In this document: piece by piece, positions 33,492-41,852 of the stretch | How positions within the stretch are numbered: position 1 is the stretch's first letter | How the letters are laid out: each line of letters begins with the position of its first letter | From: an uncultured Streptomyces sp. | GTDB lineage: Bacteria; Actinomycetota; Actinomycetes; Streptomycetales; Streptomycetaceae | Assembly (NCBI RefSeq): GCF_947488945.1 | Contig: NZ_CANLBS010000018.1 | Span: forward strand, 62,001-126,000 | Length of the DNA stretch: 64,000 nt | Direction: 5' to 3' | Position numbers and translations under genes: made by a program | Notes under the pieces: model-generated | What the model saw: only the letters and a program-made list of their open reading frames with translations | Databases searched by the model: none | Told to the model about the DNA's origin: nothing

Positions 33492-34651
33492 AGGTCTACC
33501 ACCGCCGCCCCGGGCACCGTGCGGGCCGCCTCCCCGGCCTCCGCGCCGACCGCGGCCAGCAGCCGGGTGTGGCCGTCCCCGCAGACCGTGGACGCGAGCC
33601 GCAGCAACTCGTCCGCCTGGCGCCCGTCGAGACCCCGGTCCAGTCCGTCCGCGAGCACCGTCAGCACCCGGACCGCCTCCGGCACCTCGGCCGGGGTGTC
33701 CACCTCCAGCACCGCAGGACCGTGCAGCAGGGCGAGTGCGAGGGCGAGGTAGCGCAGTTCGCCGTCGCCGAGCAGCCCCAGCCGGCCGCTGCGTCCGTCG
33801 TTCCGGCCCACCGAGGCGTGCACCGTCCCGTCCCCGGCGTCCTCGGGCGACAGCGCCGTCACCGGTTCCGCGAAGCCCGCGGAGGCCACCGACACCAGTC
33901 GGGCGTGCCGCACCGCGTGGCGGGCCCTCGTGCGGCCGAGCACCGCGGCGATGTTGTCGCAGCCGCCCCGCAGCAGGTCGTCGCCGAGCAGTGCCGGACC
34001 GCGCATCCAGGCCGGCTGCGGGTCGCAGACGAAGGCGGAGTGGAGTCCCACCACGACCTGTTCGGCGGCGGCCAGCACCTGTAACTGCCCCGTCGTGGTG
34101 CCCGCGACACGCAGCGGCAGCAGGGCCGTGCCGAGCCGGTCGTCGGGGAACGGGGCGCGGGTCACCGGAACGTGGCCCGCCGTGTGCCAGGCGGCCTGGA
34201 CGGTGGGCCTGCGGGGGTCGCGCAGGGCGGTGGAGAGCAGCGTCTCGCCCCCGCCGGTCAGCCGTTCGCCGACGATCCGCAGGGTGGGCTCGGCCTGGAC
34301 GGCCAGGTCCAGGCAGACGGGTCCGGCGGGCCCGTCGACGGTGCAGCCGATCCGGAATCCTCGCCGCCCCTCCGCGTCGGGCGCCCCCCGTTCCGGGATG
34401 TTCCCCGAGGGGTCGGGGAACACCTCGTCCAGCGGCAGTCCCGCACCCAGCCGGGCCAGCGCCTCGTACGCCTTGAGGGCCACGGACTTGCCGCTGCCGC
34501 TGGGGCCCGTGAGCACCGTCAGCGGCGCGAGGGGGATCACCGTGCGCCGGTGGGGACCGAACGCCGCCAGGCGCAGCTCCGTGACGACGGGCCTGAGCTG
34601 CGGGGCGGCGCGGGGCGGGCCGGCGGTCGGGCGGTGGGTTCTGGTGGTCAT
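33488..34651 (-). CDS. AAA/ABC-type ATPase of unknown function
   Basis: 387 residues. Walker A is 'LTGPSGSGKSVAL' (about residues 47-59). Near residues 300-325 'GDGELRYLALALALLHGPAVLEVDTP' combines an ABC/SMC-like signature with a Walker B strand. Between them is a lid of beta-rich sequence. It resembles stand-alone AAA_21/OLD-like ATPases. No nuclease domain is visible. Coupling to a dNTP pyrophosphohydrolase suggests a housekeeping or defence pair (inference). ATG 34651 was chosen because an in-frame start at 34804 adds an untypical leader; the ribosome site is weak. Confidence 0.8.
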   Translation of the reverse strand: MTTRTHRPTAGPPRAAPQLRPVVTELRLAAFGPHRRTVIPLAPLTVLTGPSGSGKSVALKAYEALARLGAGLPLDEVFPDPSGNIPERGAPDAEGRRGFRIGCTVDGPAGPVCLDLAVQAEPTLRIVGERLTGGGETLLSTALRDPRRPTVQAAWHTAGHVPVTRAPFPDDRLGTALLPLRVAGTTTGQLQVLAAAEQVVVGLHSAFVCDPQPAWMRGPALLGDDLLRGGCDNIAAVLGRTRARHAVRHARLVSVASAGFAEPVTALSPEDAGDGTVHASVGRNDGRSGRLGLLGDGELRYLALALALLHGPAVLEVDTPAEVPEAVRVLTVLADGLDRGLDGRQADELLRLASTVCGDGHTRLLAAVGAEAGEAARTVPGAAVVDL

Positions 34652-34811
34652 GGGCGGACCGTACGCACGCCCCGGTCCGGCGAACCGTTTTGCCCGTCCC
34701 AGCTTCCTACGATCGGGGTACGGCACGGTACGGAAATCAGCGCGGCCGGCCCCGTCCCCCCGCCGTCCGTCTCCGGCGCGGTCCGGGTGCGCCGCGGGGC
34801 TCACCGCCGGT

Positions 34812-35216
34812 TCACTCGTGGGTCACTCCGGCGGGGGTGACGCCTTCCACCTCCATGCCGAGCGGGGCCAGCAGGAAGACGTTGCGGTCCACCCGGTGCA
34901 TGGCGCTGCCCAGCCCGAACACGACACCGCTGCTGAAGTCCAGAATGCGCTTGGCCACGTCGGACTCGGCGGCCGTGAGGTCCAGCAGCACCGGCACCTG
35001 CGCCACCAGGTACTCGGCCACCTCGCGGGCGTCCGCGAACACCTGGACCCGCAGGACGACGAGCCGCCGCTGCTCCTCGGGGACCTCGGTGGGGACGGTC
35101 TCGTGGTCGACGCGCGAGGGCCACTCGTTGCGGCCCCTCAGGGGCACCACCTGCGCGAGCCCCTCCCACTGCGCGTCGGTGGCGTCATACCTGTCATACC
35201 TGTCGTACCTGCTCAC
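34812..35216 (-). CDS. SepF-like cell division protein
   Basis: 134 residues from the GTG at 35216. The C-terminal 80 residues form the SepF fold: 'RLVVLRVQVFADAREVAEYLVAQVPVLLDL', 'AKRILDFSSGVVFGLGSAMHRVDRNVFLLAP'. SepF anchors FtsZ to the membrane; the short paralogues of Streptomyces (SflA/SflB) tune FtsZ placement, and this looks like one of those rather than the main SepF, which sits in the division cluster. The N-terminus has an RYDRYDRYD repeat. A TTG at 35288 would give 158 residues; GTG 35216 has GGGGTGG five bases before it. Confidence 0.87.
   Translation of the reverse strand: MSRYDRYDRYDATDAQWEGLAQVVPLRGRNEWPSRVDHETVPTEVPEEQRRLVVLRVQVFADAREVAEYLVAQVPVLLDLTAAESDVAKRILDFSSGVVFGLGSAMHRVDRNVFLLAPLGMEVEGVTPAGVTHE
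35185..35211 (-). repeat. Three 9-base repeats (Arg-Tyr-Asp) at the SepF-like N-terminus
   Basis: Units tcatacctg, tcatacctg, tcgtacctg (plus strand) encode YDR steps just after the chosen start codon. In-frame, so length changes would be tolerated. Confidence 0.8.
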
Positions 35217-35300
35217 CGAGCCACCCCGTCCGTGCTCCGGCCGTCCGTGCGCCTGTCGCGCCTGTCCTGCCTGCTGTTCATCGGGCAATCCTCTCGCCCC

Positions 35301-35669
35301 TCACCCGTTCGGCGTACCAGCGACACGGCCGGGAACGGGATCGGCAGGCCCACGGTACGAGATTCCGGGCACTTCGGGCGCCGCGGCCGGGGCCCGGCAC
35401 GGGCCCTCGATCTCGTCGGCGAGCACCGCGACGTCGGCCATCAGCGCGAGGAGGTCCGGCGGCCCGGTGCCGTAGAGGTGCCGGTAGTCGGTGCCGACCG
35501 ACGTGCCGCGTGCGGGCTCCGCTGTGCGTGTGTGGGCGTTGGCCGTGGCGCGTGCAGGCACGCGACGTGCGGCGCGCGGCCTCCGGCGCGCCCGGCGGCG
35601 CGCCCCGGCCCGCGGACGCGCGTCAGGGGCTGTGCGACCTCCAGCGCGGTGCCCCCGGCCCGTCCTCAC
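35301..35669 (-). CDS. Small hypothetical protein between DeoR and SepF-like genes
   Basis: Up to 122 residues. The GTG at 35669 overlaps the stop of the deoR-type gene by four bases (GTGA), which supports a real coupled gene. The first 55 residues are Arg/Ala/Pro-rich with mixed third-base use and look poorly conserved. The middle, 'YRHLYGTGPPDLLALMADVAVLADEIEGP', has strong GC3 and reads like a genuine amphipathic helix. A shorter form from the GTG at 35561 is possible. No family recognised. Without it, 35217-35665 would be a 449-base empty gap. Confidence 0.45.
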   Translation of the reverse strand: MRTGRGHRAGGRTAPDARPRAGARRRARRRPRAARRVPARATANAHTRTAEPARGTSVGTDYRHLYGTGPPDLLALMADVAVLADEIEGPCRAPAAAPEVPGISYRGPADPVPGRVAGTPNG

Positions 35670-36463
35670 ACCACCACGACCTCCACGCCGCGCTCCGCCA
35701 GCAGCTCCGCGGCCCGGTCCCCGATGCCCGCGTCGGTGACCAGGACGTCGACGCGGTCGAGGGCGCAGACGCGGGCGAAGGCGCGGGCGCCGATCTTGGT
35801 GGAGTCGGCGGCCACCACCACTCGCCGGGCGCGTTCGGCCAGCAGCCGGTTGGTGCCCGCCTCCCCCTCGTGGTGGACGTACGCCCCGGTGACGACGTCG
35901 AGGGCGTTGACGCCCAGCACCGCGGTGTCCAGGGCGATGTCACGCAGCACCGCGTCGGCCAGCGGGCCGGTCAGCTCGTAGGACTGAGGCCGGGCGACGC
36001 CCCCGGTGACCACCATCTTGATCTGCGGACGGATCGTCAGCTCACCGGCGATGTTCAGGGCGTTGGTCACCACCGTCAGGGCGGGCCGTCCGCCCGCCGC
36101 CCCGGCCTCCCCGACGATGTCCGCGCGGACGGCGAGCGCGCGGGCCACCTCGGTGACCGTGGTCCCGCCGGTCAGGCCCACCACGTCGCCCGGCGCGATC
36201 AGTTCGGCGGCGGCGCGGCCGATGGCCCGCTTCTCGGGGGCGCGCCGGCCCGTCTTGTAGCGGAGGGCGAGCTCGTAGGCGACGCCGTGGGCCACCGCGC
36301 CGCCCCTGGTCCTGGTGAGCAGCTGCTGCTCGGCCAGTTGGTCGAGGTCGCGGCGGATCGTCGCGGCCGAGACGTCGAGTGCGGTAGCGGCGTCCTCGAC
36401 CTCCACCCGGCCGTGCTTGCCGACGAGTTCGAGCAGTGCGTCCCAGCGGGCGTCCCTGGACAC
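35666..36463 (-). CDS. DeoR/GlpR-family transcriptional regulator
   Basis: 265 residues. N-terminal winged helix-turn-helix 'HGRVEVEDAATALDVSAATIRRDLDQL' (residues about 17-45) with the usual 'RTRGGAV' wing, then the DeoR sensor domain ('EKRAIGRAAAELIAPGDVVGLTGGTTVTEVAR', 'VVVAADSTKIG'), which binds sugar phosphates. GTG 36463 follows GGGAGGAG. It is divergent from the SIS-domain isomerase gene, the likely target; inverted repeats in the shared gap may be its operators. Confidence 0.92.
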   Translation of the reverse strand: MSRDARWDALLELVGKHGRVEVEDAATALDVSAATIRRDLDQLAEQQLLTRTRGGAVAHGVAYELALRYKTGRRAPEKRAIGRAAAELIAPGDVVGLTGGTTVTEVARALAVRADIVGEAGAAGGRPALTVVTNALNIAGELTIRPQIKMVVTGGVARPQSYELTGPLADAVLRDIALDTAVLGVNALDVVTGAYVHHEGEAGTNRLLAERARRVVVAADSTKIGARAFARVCALDRVDVLVTDAGIGDRAAELLAERGVEVVVV

Positions 36464-36622
36464 GGGTGCGTATCTCCTCCCGTCCGGCGCGCCGCCGCTG
36501 AGCCCCGAGGGGGACGGGGCCGTCGGGGGCCGGACAGCCGCAAGCGTCGCACAGTCGCGAACCCGCTGGCCCTCTCGGCCCGGTGACCGGGCGCCTTCCG
36601 ACGCATGCTTGATTTTGCTCGT

Positions 36623-36671
36623 TGCACACGGCTAGCGTGCAGTTTCGAACATGTAACTGCCTGTCAGGCAG
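36623..36671. promoter_or_regulatory. Two inverted repeats between DeoR and SIS genes, probable operators
   Basis: TGCACAC-ggcta-GCGTGCA (36623-36641, one mismatch) and the perfect CTGCCTG-t-CAGGCAG (36657-36671). The first overlaps a possible -10, TAGCGT (36633-36638), that pairs with TTGATT (36609-36614) 18 bases upstream; this would be the promoter for the SIS gene. Confidence 0.5.
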
Positions 36672-36697
36672 CTTTACCGATCATGCGGAGTGCAGAC

Positions 36698-37582
36698 GTG
36701 TCGTTCGTCGAAACCGAGACAGCCAGTCAGCCCTCGTGCTGGCGCCGCGCCGCCGCCCTCGCCGGCGACCACGAGGAGACCCTGCCCGCAGCGGGTGAGC
36801 GGGTGGCGGTCGTCGGGTGCGGCACCTCCTTCTACATGGCCCAGGCGTACGCCTCGCTCCGCGAGGGTTCCGGCCAGGGCGAGACCGACGCCTTCGCGGC
36901 CTCGGAGTTCCCCTTCGGCCGCGGCTACGACCGGGTCGTCGCGCTGACCCGGTCCGGCACCACCACCGAGGTGCTCGACCTGCTCACCCGCCTCAAGGGC
37001 ACCACCCGCACCGTCGCTCTCACGGCGGACCCGAACACGCCGGTCAGGGCGGCGGCCGACGACCTGGTGGTCCTGGACTTCGCGGACGAACGCTCCGTCG
37101 TCCAGACCCGGTTCGCCACCACGGTCTTCACGCTGCTCCGCGCGCACCTGGGGCTGCACACCGAGGAGGCGGTCCGGGACGCCGGAACGGCTCTCGCCGA
37201 GCCGCTGCCCGAAGGGCTCCTGGAAGCGACGCAGTTCACCTTCGTCGGACGCGGCTGGACGGTGGGCCTCGCCAACGAGGCGGCGCTGAAGATGAAGGAG
37301 GCGTCGCTCTCCTGGACCGAGTCGTACCCGGCGATGGAGTACCGTCACGGCCCGATCAGCATCGCCACCACGGGCACGGCGACCTGGATGTTCGGCGCGG
37401 CGCCCGAAGGGCTGGCCGACCAGGTGCGCGCGACGGGCGCGCTGTGGGTGGAGAGCGGCCTCGACCCGCTGGCCGACCTGGTGCGCGTGCAGCGGCTCGC
37501 GGTGGCCCGCGCCGTGGCCGCCGGCATCGACCCGGACCGGCCCCGCCACCTCACCCGCTCGGTGGTCCTGGACGAGGGCTGA
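36698..37582 (+). CDS. SIS-domain sugar isomerase/deaminase (AgaS/GlmS-C-like)
   Basis: 294 residues with two SIS halves. The first has 'VAVVGCGTSFYMAQAY' and 'ALTRSGTTTEVLDLL'. The second has 'FVGRGWTVGLANEAALKMKEASL' and the conserved 'AMEYRHGPIS'. Such proteins convert or deaminate amino-sugar phosphates (AgaS, FrlB, GlmS isomerase domain). GTG 36698 follows CGGAG eight bases away; ATGs at 36605 and 36683 are possible but lie in the operator region. Probably repressed by the divergent DeoR-type protein. Confidence 0.85.
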   Translation: MSFVETETASQPSCWRRAAALAGDHEETLPAAGERVAVVGCGTSFYMAQAYASLREGSGQGETDAFAASEFPFGRGYDRVVALTRSGTTTEVLDLLTRLKGTTRTVALTADPNTPVRAAADDLVVLDFADERSVVQTRFATTVFTLLRAHLGLHTEEAVRDAGTALAEPLPEGLLEATQFTFVGRGWTVGLANEAALKMKEASLSWTESYPAMEYRHGPISIATTGTATWMFGAAPEGLADQVRATGALWVESGLDPLADLVRVQRLAVARAVAAGIDPDRPRHLTRSVVLDEG

Positions 37583-37603
37583 CGGCCGGCACGAAGCGTG
37601 TCC

Positions 37604-37640
37604 CGTACCCGTACCCGTGGCGCTCAGGGGTACGGGTACG
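37604..37640. terminator. Bidirectional hairpin terminator
   Basis: Perfect 13-base stem CGTACCCGTACCC (37604-37616) with 37628-37640, 11-base loop, in the gap between the SIS gene and the convergent acidic-protein gene. Confidence 0.65.
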
Positions 37641-37731
37641 CGCGGGCGTGGACGAGCGGCCCTCGGCGCGCACCCGGGGCCGCGGGCCGCCGCCAGGACA
37701 CCTACCGGTTCAGGACCGGCTCAGGACCGGC

Positions 37732-38328
37732 TCAGGACTCTTCGAAGTACGAGTCCAGCACCGCGTCCAGCTCGTCGGGCCAGGACTTCAGCCGGTCCCG
37801 GCTCTCCGCCTCGACCTCGGCGTTGAACCACCGGCGCGTCGACAGGTGCACGGTGATGGTGAACCGGCGGCCGAACCGGGCGGACTTGGACTCGACCGCG
37901 CCGATCTCGGACCAGTCGAACTCGGCCTCCTGGTCGTCCAGCGTGAAGCGGACGCCCTCCGGGCCCACGCGGATGGACCCCCGGCGGTCGCTGACCTCGA
38001 AGACCGGCTGGTCCTCGTCCGCGGCGGCGCCGTCCGTGTCGGACGCGTCGCCCTCCACGTCCGCCTCCGCGGCTGTCTCCGCCTCGGCCGTCGCGTCCTC
38101 GGGCGCGTCGGCCCCGGTGTCCCCGGACGTCCCGCTGGTCTCGTCCCTGCCCGGCACCCGATCTTCGGGCACCCCGCCTTCGGGCGTCCGGTCTTCGGGC
38201 GCCGGGCCGGCCGCCTCGTCCCCGTCCTCCGATCCGACGGAAGTCGGGGCCGTGAGGCCGGGGATGAACGCCGGATCTGTTCCTGCGGCGAACACGGGCT
38301 TCTTGTTGGAATCTATGCTCTGCTCCAC
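37732..38328 (-). CDS. Acidic protein of unknown function with PH-like C-terminus
   Basis: 198 residues. The first 25 include 'KKPVFAAGTDPAFIPGL'. Residues about 30-110 are low-complexity Glu/Asp/Ala/Pro, surely disordered. The last 85 residues alternate beta strands ('GSIRVGPEGVRFTLDDQEAEFDWSEIGAVE', 'FTITVHL', 'WFNAEVEAESRDRLKSWPDELDAVL') and end in a helix, a pattern like a small PH/GRAM-type domain. Not a recognised family. GTG 38328 was chosen as the start of the well-coded part; no clear ribosome site. It follows the permease genes on the same strand. Confidence 0.7.
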   Translation of the reverse strand: MEQSIDSNKKPVFAAGTDPAFIPGLTAPTSVGSEDGDEAAGPAPEDRTPEGGVPEDRVPGRDETSGTSGDTGADAPEDATAEAETAAEADVEGDASDTDGAAADEDQPVFEVSDRRGSIRVGPEGVRFTLDDQEAEFDWSEIGAVESKSARFGRRFTITVHLSTRRWFNAEVEAESRDRLKSWPDELDAVLDSYFEES

Positions 38329-38384
38329 GGCGCGAAGTATGGACGACGAACCTGTACGGGGCCAGTCACCGCGGCGCTCCCGGT

Positions 38385-39491
38385 TCACAGGACGCCCCGA
38401 CGCCATTCCCTGACCAGCAGATGGCCCAGGTACAGCCCGCCGATCGCCATCGTGTAGATGCCCACCGGCAGGTCGTCGAAGAGCGGCAACTGCTGGGCGC
38501 ACAGGTCCGCGACGACCAGCAGCAGGGCGCCCGACAACGCGCCGAGCAGCAGGTGCGGACCGGACGCCCGGGTGAGGCGCTTGGCGACCTGGGGGGCGGT
38601 CAGGGAGACGAAGGCGATGGGCCCGGCGACCGCCACGGCGCCGGCCGACAGCACGATCGCGAGGACCACCGCGAGGCTCTTGGTCTTCCTCGGTTCCGCG
38701 CCGAGCCCTTCGGCGATCTCGTCGCCCATCTCCACGACGGCGAGCCGCCGGGCGACGGCCGCCACGAACGGCGCGGCCAGCAGCAGCACCACGCCGATGG
38801 TGGCGGCGTCACCCCACGAACGCGCGGTGAGGCTCCCGTTGACGTACGAGGTGAGCGCGGACGCCTTGTCGCGCTCGATGGCGTACACGACGTACTGGGT
38901 GACGGCTCCGCCGATCGCGGCGACGCCGATGCCGGCCACCACGAGCCGGGCGGGGTTGCGGAACCCGGTGCCGGTGGACACGTGGACCAGCGCCATGGCG
39001 ACGACCGCGCCGAGCAGCGCGCCGACCGCCACCGGGACGTCCCCGGGGAAGTACATGGCGACGATCGCCGCGCCGGCACCCGCTCCGGCGGCCAGGCCGA
39101 TGACGTCCGGGCTGCCGAGGGGGTTGCGGGTGACGGACTGGAAGAGCGCGCCGGAGAGCCCGAGCGCCGCGCCGGTTCCGAGGGCGACGACCAGCCGGGG
39201 CCCGCGCAGCCGCTCCAGTACGAAGTGGTCCTTGCCCTCCGCACCGCCGGTGAGCGCGGTCGGCAGGTCGGCGAGGCCGACGCCCAGCCGGCCGAGCGTC
39301 AGCGTGGCGACGCAGGCGGCGAGCAGCAGGACGAGCAGCACCAGCGCGACCACGACGGAGACCCGTCGCACCGGCAGCGCGATGCTCCGGCCGATCCGGA
39401 GATACCCCTTCGGACCGGATTTCCCAGACTTTCCGGACTTCCCGAGCCGCCCGGACGTGTCGTCGGGACGGGTGCCGGCGGTGGCGTTCAT
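38385..39491 (-). CDS. FecCD-type siderophore ABC permease (second subunit)
   Basis: 368 residues. After a basic Gly/Lys/Ser-rich cytoplasmic leader come about nine to ten helices of the BtuC/FecCD family: 'LRGPRLVVALGTGAALGLSGALFQSVTRNPLGSPDVIGL' (the conserved RNPLxxPxxLG turn) and the coupling segment 'GPIAFVSLTAPQVAKRL'. It forms the membrane channel with the protein encoded just upstream; ATG overlap of four bases. No ATPase subunit gene is in the window, so the complex must borrow one. Confidence 0.92.
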   Translation of the reverse strand: MNATAGTRPDDTSGRLGKSGKSGKSGPKGYLRIGRSIALPVRRVSVVVALVLLVLLLAACVATLTLGRLGVGLADLPTALTGGAEGKDHFVLERLRGPRLVVALGTGAALGLSGALFQSVTRNPLGSPDVIGLAAGAGAGAAIVAMYFPGDVPVAVGALLGAVVAMALVHVSTGTGFRNPARLVVAGIGVAAIGGAVTQYVVYAIERDKASALTSYVNGSLTARSWGDAATIGVVLLLAAPFVAAVARRLAVVEMGDEIAEGLGAEPRKTKSLAVVLAIVLSAGAVAVAGPIAFVSLTAPQVAKRLTRASGPHLLLGALSGALLLVVADLCAQQLPLFDDLPVGIYTMAIGGLYLGHLLVREWRRGVL

Positions 39492-40525
39492 GCGGTGCCC
39501 CTCATCCTGCGTACGGCGACGAGCAGCGCGGGCGCGCCGATGAAGGCGGTCACGACGCCGACCATCAGTTCGGTGGGCCGCATGACGACCCGTCCCACCA
39601 CGTCGGCCAGGAGCAGCAGGGTGGGCCCGGCGAGGGCCGAGAACACCAGTTGCGCCCGGAAGTCGACGCCGACCAGGGCCCGTACGACGTGCGGCACGGC
39701 GAGTCCGACGAACGCGACCGGGCCGACGGCCGCGGTGGCGGCGGCGCTCAGCAGGGTCGCGGCGATCAGGCCGCCGGTCCGGGTCCTGGCCGGGCGGGAG
39801 CCCAGGGAGACGGCGGTGGCGTCGCCGAGGGCGAGCGCGTTGAGGCCGGGCCCGAGGGCGAGCGCCAGCAGGAGGCCGGTCGCCGCGAACGGCAGGACCG
39901 ACCAGAAGACGTCGAAGTCCCGTCCGCCGAGGGCCCCGACCACCCAGTAGCGGTAGCTGTCGAAGACCTTCGGCTTGCTGAGGGTGACCGCCTGGATGTA
40001 CGCCGTGAGGACGGCGGAGAGCACCGCGCCGGCGAGGACCAGCCGCACCACGCCGTTACCGGAACCTGCGGATCCGACGACGTGCACCAGCACTCCGGCG
40101 AGGAGCGCGCCCGGCAGCGCCCACCACATCGTCGCCGTCGAACCGGAGGCGCCGAACCACGCGGTGGCGGTCACGATGCCCGCGGACGCCCCGGCGTTGA
40201 TGCCGAGGAGGCCCGGTTCGGCCAGCGGGTTGCGGGAGACGCCCTGCATCAGGGTGCCGGCGACGGCCAGGGAGAGCCCGGCGAGCACGCCGAGCGCCGT
40301 GCGGGGGTAGCGGCTCTCGACGATGGCGGTGACGTTGGGGTCGGCGCTGCCGGTGAGGACGTCCAGCACGTCGCCGAACGACGTGCTGCGGCTGCCGAAC
40401 ATCACGCTGGCGCAGAGCGAGAGCGCCAGTGCGGCGAGGGCGACGAGGAGGAGGAGCGCCGTACGGGCGGCGCCGGTACGCGGGGTACCGGCGCCGCTCG
40501 CGGGCGCGACCGTGGTGGTTGCCAT
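39488..40525 (-). CDS. FecCD-type siderophore ABC permease (first subunit)
   Basis: 345 residues with about ten helices. 'RYPRTALGVLAGLSLAVAGTLMQGVSRNPLAEPGLLGINAGAS' carries the family's RNPLAxPxxLG signature, and 'GPVAFVGLAVPHVVRALVG' is the ATPase-coupling helix. It partners with the permease encoded immediately downstream and the binding lipoprotein encoded upstream (44-base gap). Expression should follow the iron box in front of the lipoprotein gene. Confidence 0.92.
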   Translation of the reverse strand: MATTTVAPASGAGTPRTGAARTALLLLVALAALALSLCASVMFGSRSTSFGDVLDVLTGSADPNVTAIVESRYPRTALGVLAGLSLAVAGTLMQGVSRNPLAEPGLLGINAGASAGIVTATAWFGASGSTATMWWALPGALLAGVLVHVVGSAGSGNGVVRLVLAGAVLSAVLTAYIQAVTLSKPKVFDSYRYWVVGALGGRDFDVFWSVLPFAATGLLLALALGPGLNALALGDATAVSLGSRPARTRTGGLIAATLLSAAATAAVGPVAFVGLAVPHVVRALVGVDFRAQLVFSALAGPTLLLLADVVGRVVMRPTELMVGVVTAFIGAPALLVAVRRMRGTA

Positions 40526-40568
40526 GAGGTGGACCGGGGCTCCCGGGGGCCGAGGGCTGCTGCCGGGG

Positions 40569-41618
40569 CTACTTGCCGGCGGCGGCGACGGCCTTGTCGA
40601 TGAGCGGGAGGTAGCGCTCGATGACCCACGGGACGGTCAGCGGGTTGATGATCGAGGAGGCCGTGACGAAGGGGTTGTCGTTGCTGGCGACGATCGCCCC
40701 GCTCTTGACCGCCGGCATCGCGGCGTACAGCTTCTGCGCCTCGATCTCCTTGCGGGTCTTGGCGTCCGTGTAGAAGGTGAAGAGCAGGTCGCTGTCCTTC
40801 AGCTTCTCGGCGTTCTCCAGGCCGATGAGCGCGGAGTCGGTGCCCTCGGTCTCCTTGAAGGTGTTGACGACCGGGTCGACGGTCAGGCCGAGCTTGGAGA
40901 CCATGGTCACCCGCTGCTCACTGGGCTTGAAGATGCCGAGGGTGCCGGGGCCGGAGGTGTAGATGTACGAGAACGTGACGTTCTTGTACTGCGGGCGGCT
41001 CGCGGCGGCGTCGGAGAGCTGCTTGTCGATCGTCTTCTTCAGGCCGTCGGCGTCGGCGGTCTGGCCGAGCGCCGTGCCGATGATGTCGATCTGCTGGTCC
41101 CAGTCCGTGCTCCAGGCCTGGTCCGGGTAGGCCACGGTGGGCGCGATGTCCTTGAGGACGTCGTACTGCTTCTGCGTGACGCCCGACCAGGGGGCGAGGA
41201 TGACGTCGGGCTCCAGCTCGGTGATGGCCTCGAAGTCCAGTTCCTCGCCACCGGTGAACTGGGTCGGCAGCTTGTCGCCCTTCTTCTTGACGGCCTCGTT
41301 GATCCACGGCAGGTAGCCGGAGTCGTCGCTGCCCCACTCGTAGCTCTCGATGCCGACCGGAGTGGTGCCGAGGGCTATCGCGGTCTCGGCGGACCCCTGG
41401 CCCAGCGTCACGACGCGCTTCGGCTTCTCGTCGATCGTCGCGGTGCCGAGCGCGCTCTTGATCGAGACGGGGAACGCTCCGTTGCTCTTCGCGGCGGCCG
41501 CGTTCTTGGTGTCCTCGCCGTCGCCGTCGGAGGAGCAGGCGCCCAGCACCAGGGTGAGGGCTGCGGCCGCGGCGGAGGCGGCGATCGTACGACGGCGCGC
41601 GCGAAGGGTCCCGAACAT
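40569..41618 (-). CDS. Iron-siderophore binding lipoprotein
   Basis: 349 residues. Twin-Arg-like basic start, hydrophobic segment and lipobox LGAC with Cys28. The mature part is a FepB/FhuD-type class III binding protein: 'KPKRVVTLGQGSAETAIALG', 'ELEPDVILAPWSGVTQKQYDVL' and 'NPFVTASSIINPLTVPWVIERYL'. It should capture a ferric siderophore outside the membrane. ATG 41618 has GAGGAA six to eight bases upstream; ATG 41630 is the alternative. First gene of the uptake operon. Confidence 0.92.
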   Translation of the reverse strand: MFGTLRARRRTIAASAAAAALTLVLGACSSDGDGEDTKNAAAAKSNGAFPVSIKSALGTATIDEKPKRVVTLGQGSAETAIALGTTPVGIESYEWGSDDSGYLPWINEAVKKKGDKLPTQFTGGEELDFEAITELEPDVILAPWSGVTQKQYDVLKDIAPTVAYPDQAWSTDWDQQIDIIGTALGQTADADGLKKTIDKQLSDAAASRPQYKNVTFSYIYTSGPGTLGIFKPSEQRVTMVSKLGLTVDPVVNTFKETEGTDSALIGLENAEKLKDSDLLFTFYTDAKTRKEIEAQKLYAAMPAVKSGAIVASNDNPFVTASSIINPLTVPWVIERYLPLIDKAVAAAGK

Positions 41619-41654
41619 GGAGTTCCTCATGGTTCTGTGGTGGAGCAGTAAAAG

Positions 41655-41673
41655 TTAGGTAAGGCTAAGCTAT
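41655..41673. promoter_or_regulatory. Iron box (DmdR1/IdeR-type operator)
   Basis: The 19-mer TTAGGTAAGGCTAAGCTAT matches the consensus TTAGGTTAGGCTAACCTAA at 16 of 19 positions. It lies 37 bases before the lipoprotein start, over the likely -10 region, as expected for iron-dependent repression. Confidence 0.88.
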
Positions 41674-41852
41674 GCGGAACCCAAGGTTCAACAGGGGGTG
41701 GGGTAACGATCCGCAAGGCGCACGCGCACCGTTGCGCGCCGGTTCACCGCACCGGGACAACGGGCACGGCGGGATGCGCGGAAGGGGCGGAAAGCGCCCA
41801 GCCTGTCGGCACGCACCCGGGGAAAAGGCCGTGAGGGAAGGGCCATACCGCC

